Assembly (NCBI GenBank): GCA_937876275.1
Contig: CALFIA010000228.1
Span: forward strand, 1 to 6,827
Length of the DNA stretch: 6,827 nt
Source: an uncultured Actinomycetes bacterium
GTDB lineage: Bacteria; Actinomycetota; Actinomycetes; S36-B12
Direction of reading: 5' to 3'
The translations under genes and the position numbers were made by a program. Shown here one piece after another: positions 6,508 through 6,827 of the stretch. Below the pieces are notes generated by a model that had not been told where the DNA came from, searched no databases, and worked only from the letters and a program-made list of their open reading frames with translations. The stretch's first letter is position 1. The number at the start of each line of letters is the position of its first letter.

Positions 6508-6535
6508 GCTGCCGCGCGACGGCCGCGGCGGCTCG
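6500..6535. other. chimeric junction between acs and an rmlD-like gene
   Basis: Left of about 6507 the minus strand encodes Acs up to its P-loop. Right of about 6512 the plus strand encodes an RmlD-like reductase lacking its N-terminus. Both genes are interrupted at the same place, with no inverted terminal repeats, target duplication or transposase. The exact base cannot be fixed by eye; 6507-6535 is the plausible range, and 6512-6532 is a G+C-only stretch apart from one A. A chimeric contig, or an amplification or assembly artefact, is the simplest reading; a real inversion or deletion breakpoint is the alternative. Confidence 0.75.
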
Positions 6536-6827
6536 CTCCAGCTGGAGGCCTCCGATCTGGAGGCCGTCCGGAGCGTGATGGAATCCCAGCGCCCGGATCT
6601 CGTCGTCAACTGCGTAGGCAAGCTCAACCGAGACGCAGAGGATCATCCGCTCGAGGCTTATATCGTGAACGGGCTGCTTCCCCACTGGCTTGCTTTCGCC
6701 GCCTCGGAGATCGGGGCGAGGCTGATCCACATCAGCTCCGACTGCGTCTTCGAGGGAGACCGGGGCGGGTACAGCGAGCACGATATTCCGGACGGCAAAA
6801 GCGTGTACGCCCGCTCGAAGGCTCTCG
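6512..6827 (+). CDS. RmlD-like NAD(P)-dependent sugar-nucleotide reductase, internal fragment
   Basis: The plus-strand frame is open from the TAG at 6500-6502 to the window end and encodes about 105 aa with no real start or stop. It contains RPDLVVNCVGK, VNGLLPHWLAFAA, GARLIHISSDCVFEGDRG (central Rossmann strand with the catalytic Ser/Asp region) and YARSKAL (YxxxK catalytic Tyr-Lys). That order is typical of the extended short-chain dehydrogenase RmlD family, dTDP-4-dehydrorhamnose reductase and related nucleotide-sugar enzymes, which act in surface-polysaccharide synthesis. The GxxGxxG nucleotide-binding motif, about 60 residues upstream in the family, is absent because the sequence changes to acs there. 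This gene is not expected next to acs. Exact substrate cannot be told, and the source organism is unknown. Confidence 0.8.

Noticed and set aside
6508..6627. Apparent N-terminus of Acs (ATG at 6627) completing a 431-aa ORF
   Set aside because: These 40 codons show no Acs character, are antisense to clear RmlD-like coding sequence, and Acs should have about 260 more residues; the frame is open by chance.
6389..6781. Minus-strand 130-aa open frame over the right end
   Set aside because: It spans the acs/rmlD junction out of frame with both, resembles no family I recognise, and is a GC-rich shadow frame.

Overview
The window reads as a fragment of an actinobacterial chromosome with moderately high GC, with a short piece of unrelated sequence joined at its right end. 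The assignment rests on protein character and gene order. The Crp C-terminus and its helix-turn-helix are almost word for word those of Mycobacterium tuberculosis Crp (Rv3676). The succession crp / NUDIX CoA pyrophosphatase / MarP / alpha-beta hydrolase / small membrane protein / (NhaA) / acetyl-CoA synthetase is, from memory, the arrangement around crp in Mycobacterium and Streptomyces. I cannot place it below phylum or class.

Layout. Positions 1-55 hold a 24-bp direct repeat (period 31) that duplicates the 3' end of crp at the window edge. crp (39-731, minus) is divergent from a two-gene plus-strand unit: a NUDIX CoA-pyrophosphatase-like gene (809-1519) and marP (1516-2706), which overlap by 4 bp. 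A 77-bp regulatory interval separates the divergent genes and carries a good candidate -10 for a leaderless NUDIX transcript. marP converges, with 8 bp between stops, on a minus-strand operon transcribed right to left: acs, nhaA, a phage-holin-like small membrane protein and an alpha/beta hydrolase, with gaps of 5, 9 and 17 bp. acs is broken at about 6507, inside its ATP-binding motif. From there to the end the other strand carries the middle of an RmlD-like NAD-dependent sugar-nucleotide reductase, itself lacking its N-terminal Rossmann motif.

How the genes may work together (inference). Acs activates acetate to acetyl-CoA; a NUDIX enzyme trims CoA; NhaA exports Na+ in exchange for H+; MarP is the periplasmic protease that gives M. 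tuberculosis acid resistance; Crp is a global cAMP-type regulator. The block therefore looks like core carbon/CoA metabolism plus cell-envelope and pH homeostasis, not an accessory or defence island.

I see no tRNA, rRNA, CRISPR array, transposase or convincing new system. The points most worth checking are the acs/rmlD junction, the edge repeat, the alpha/beta hydrolase whose nucleophile position reads Gly, and a calcium-loop motif at the end of NhaA. No gene-free stretch exceeds 300 bases.
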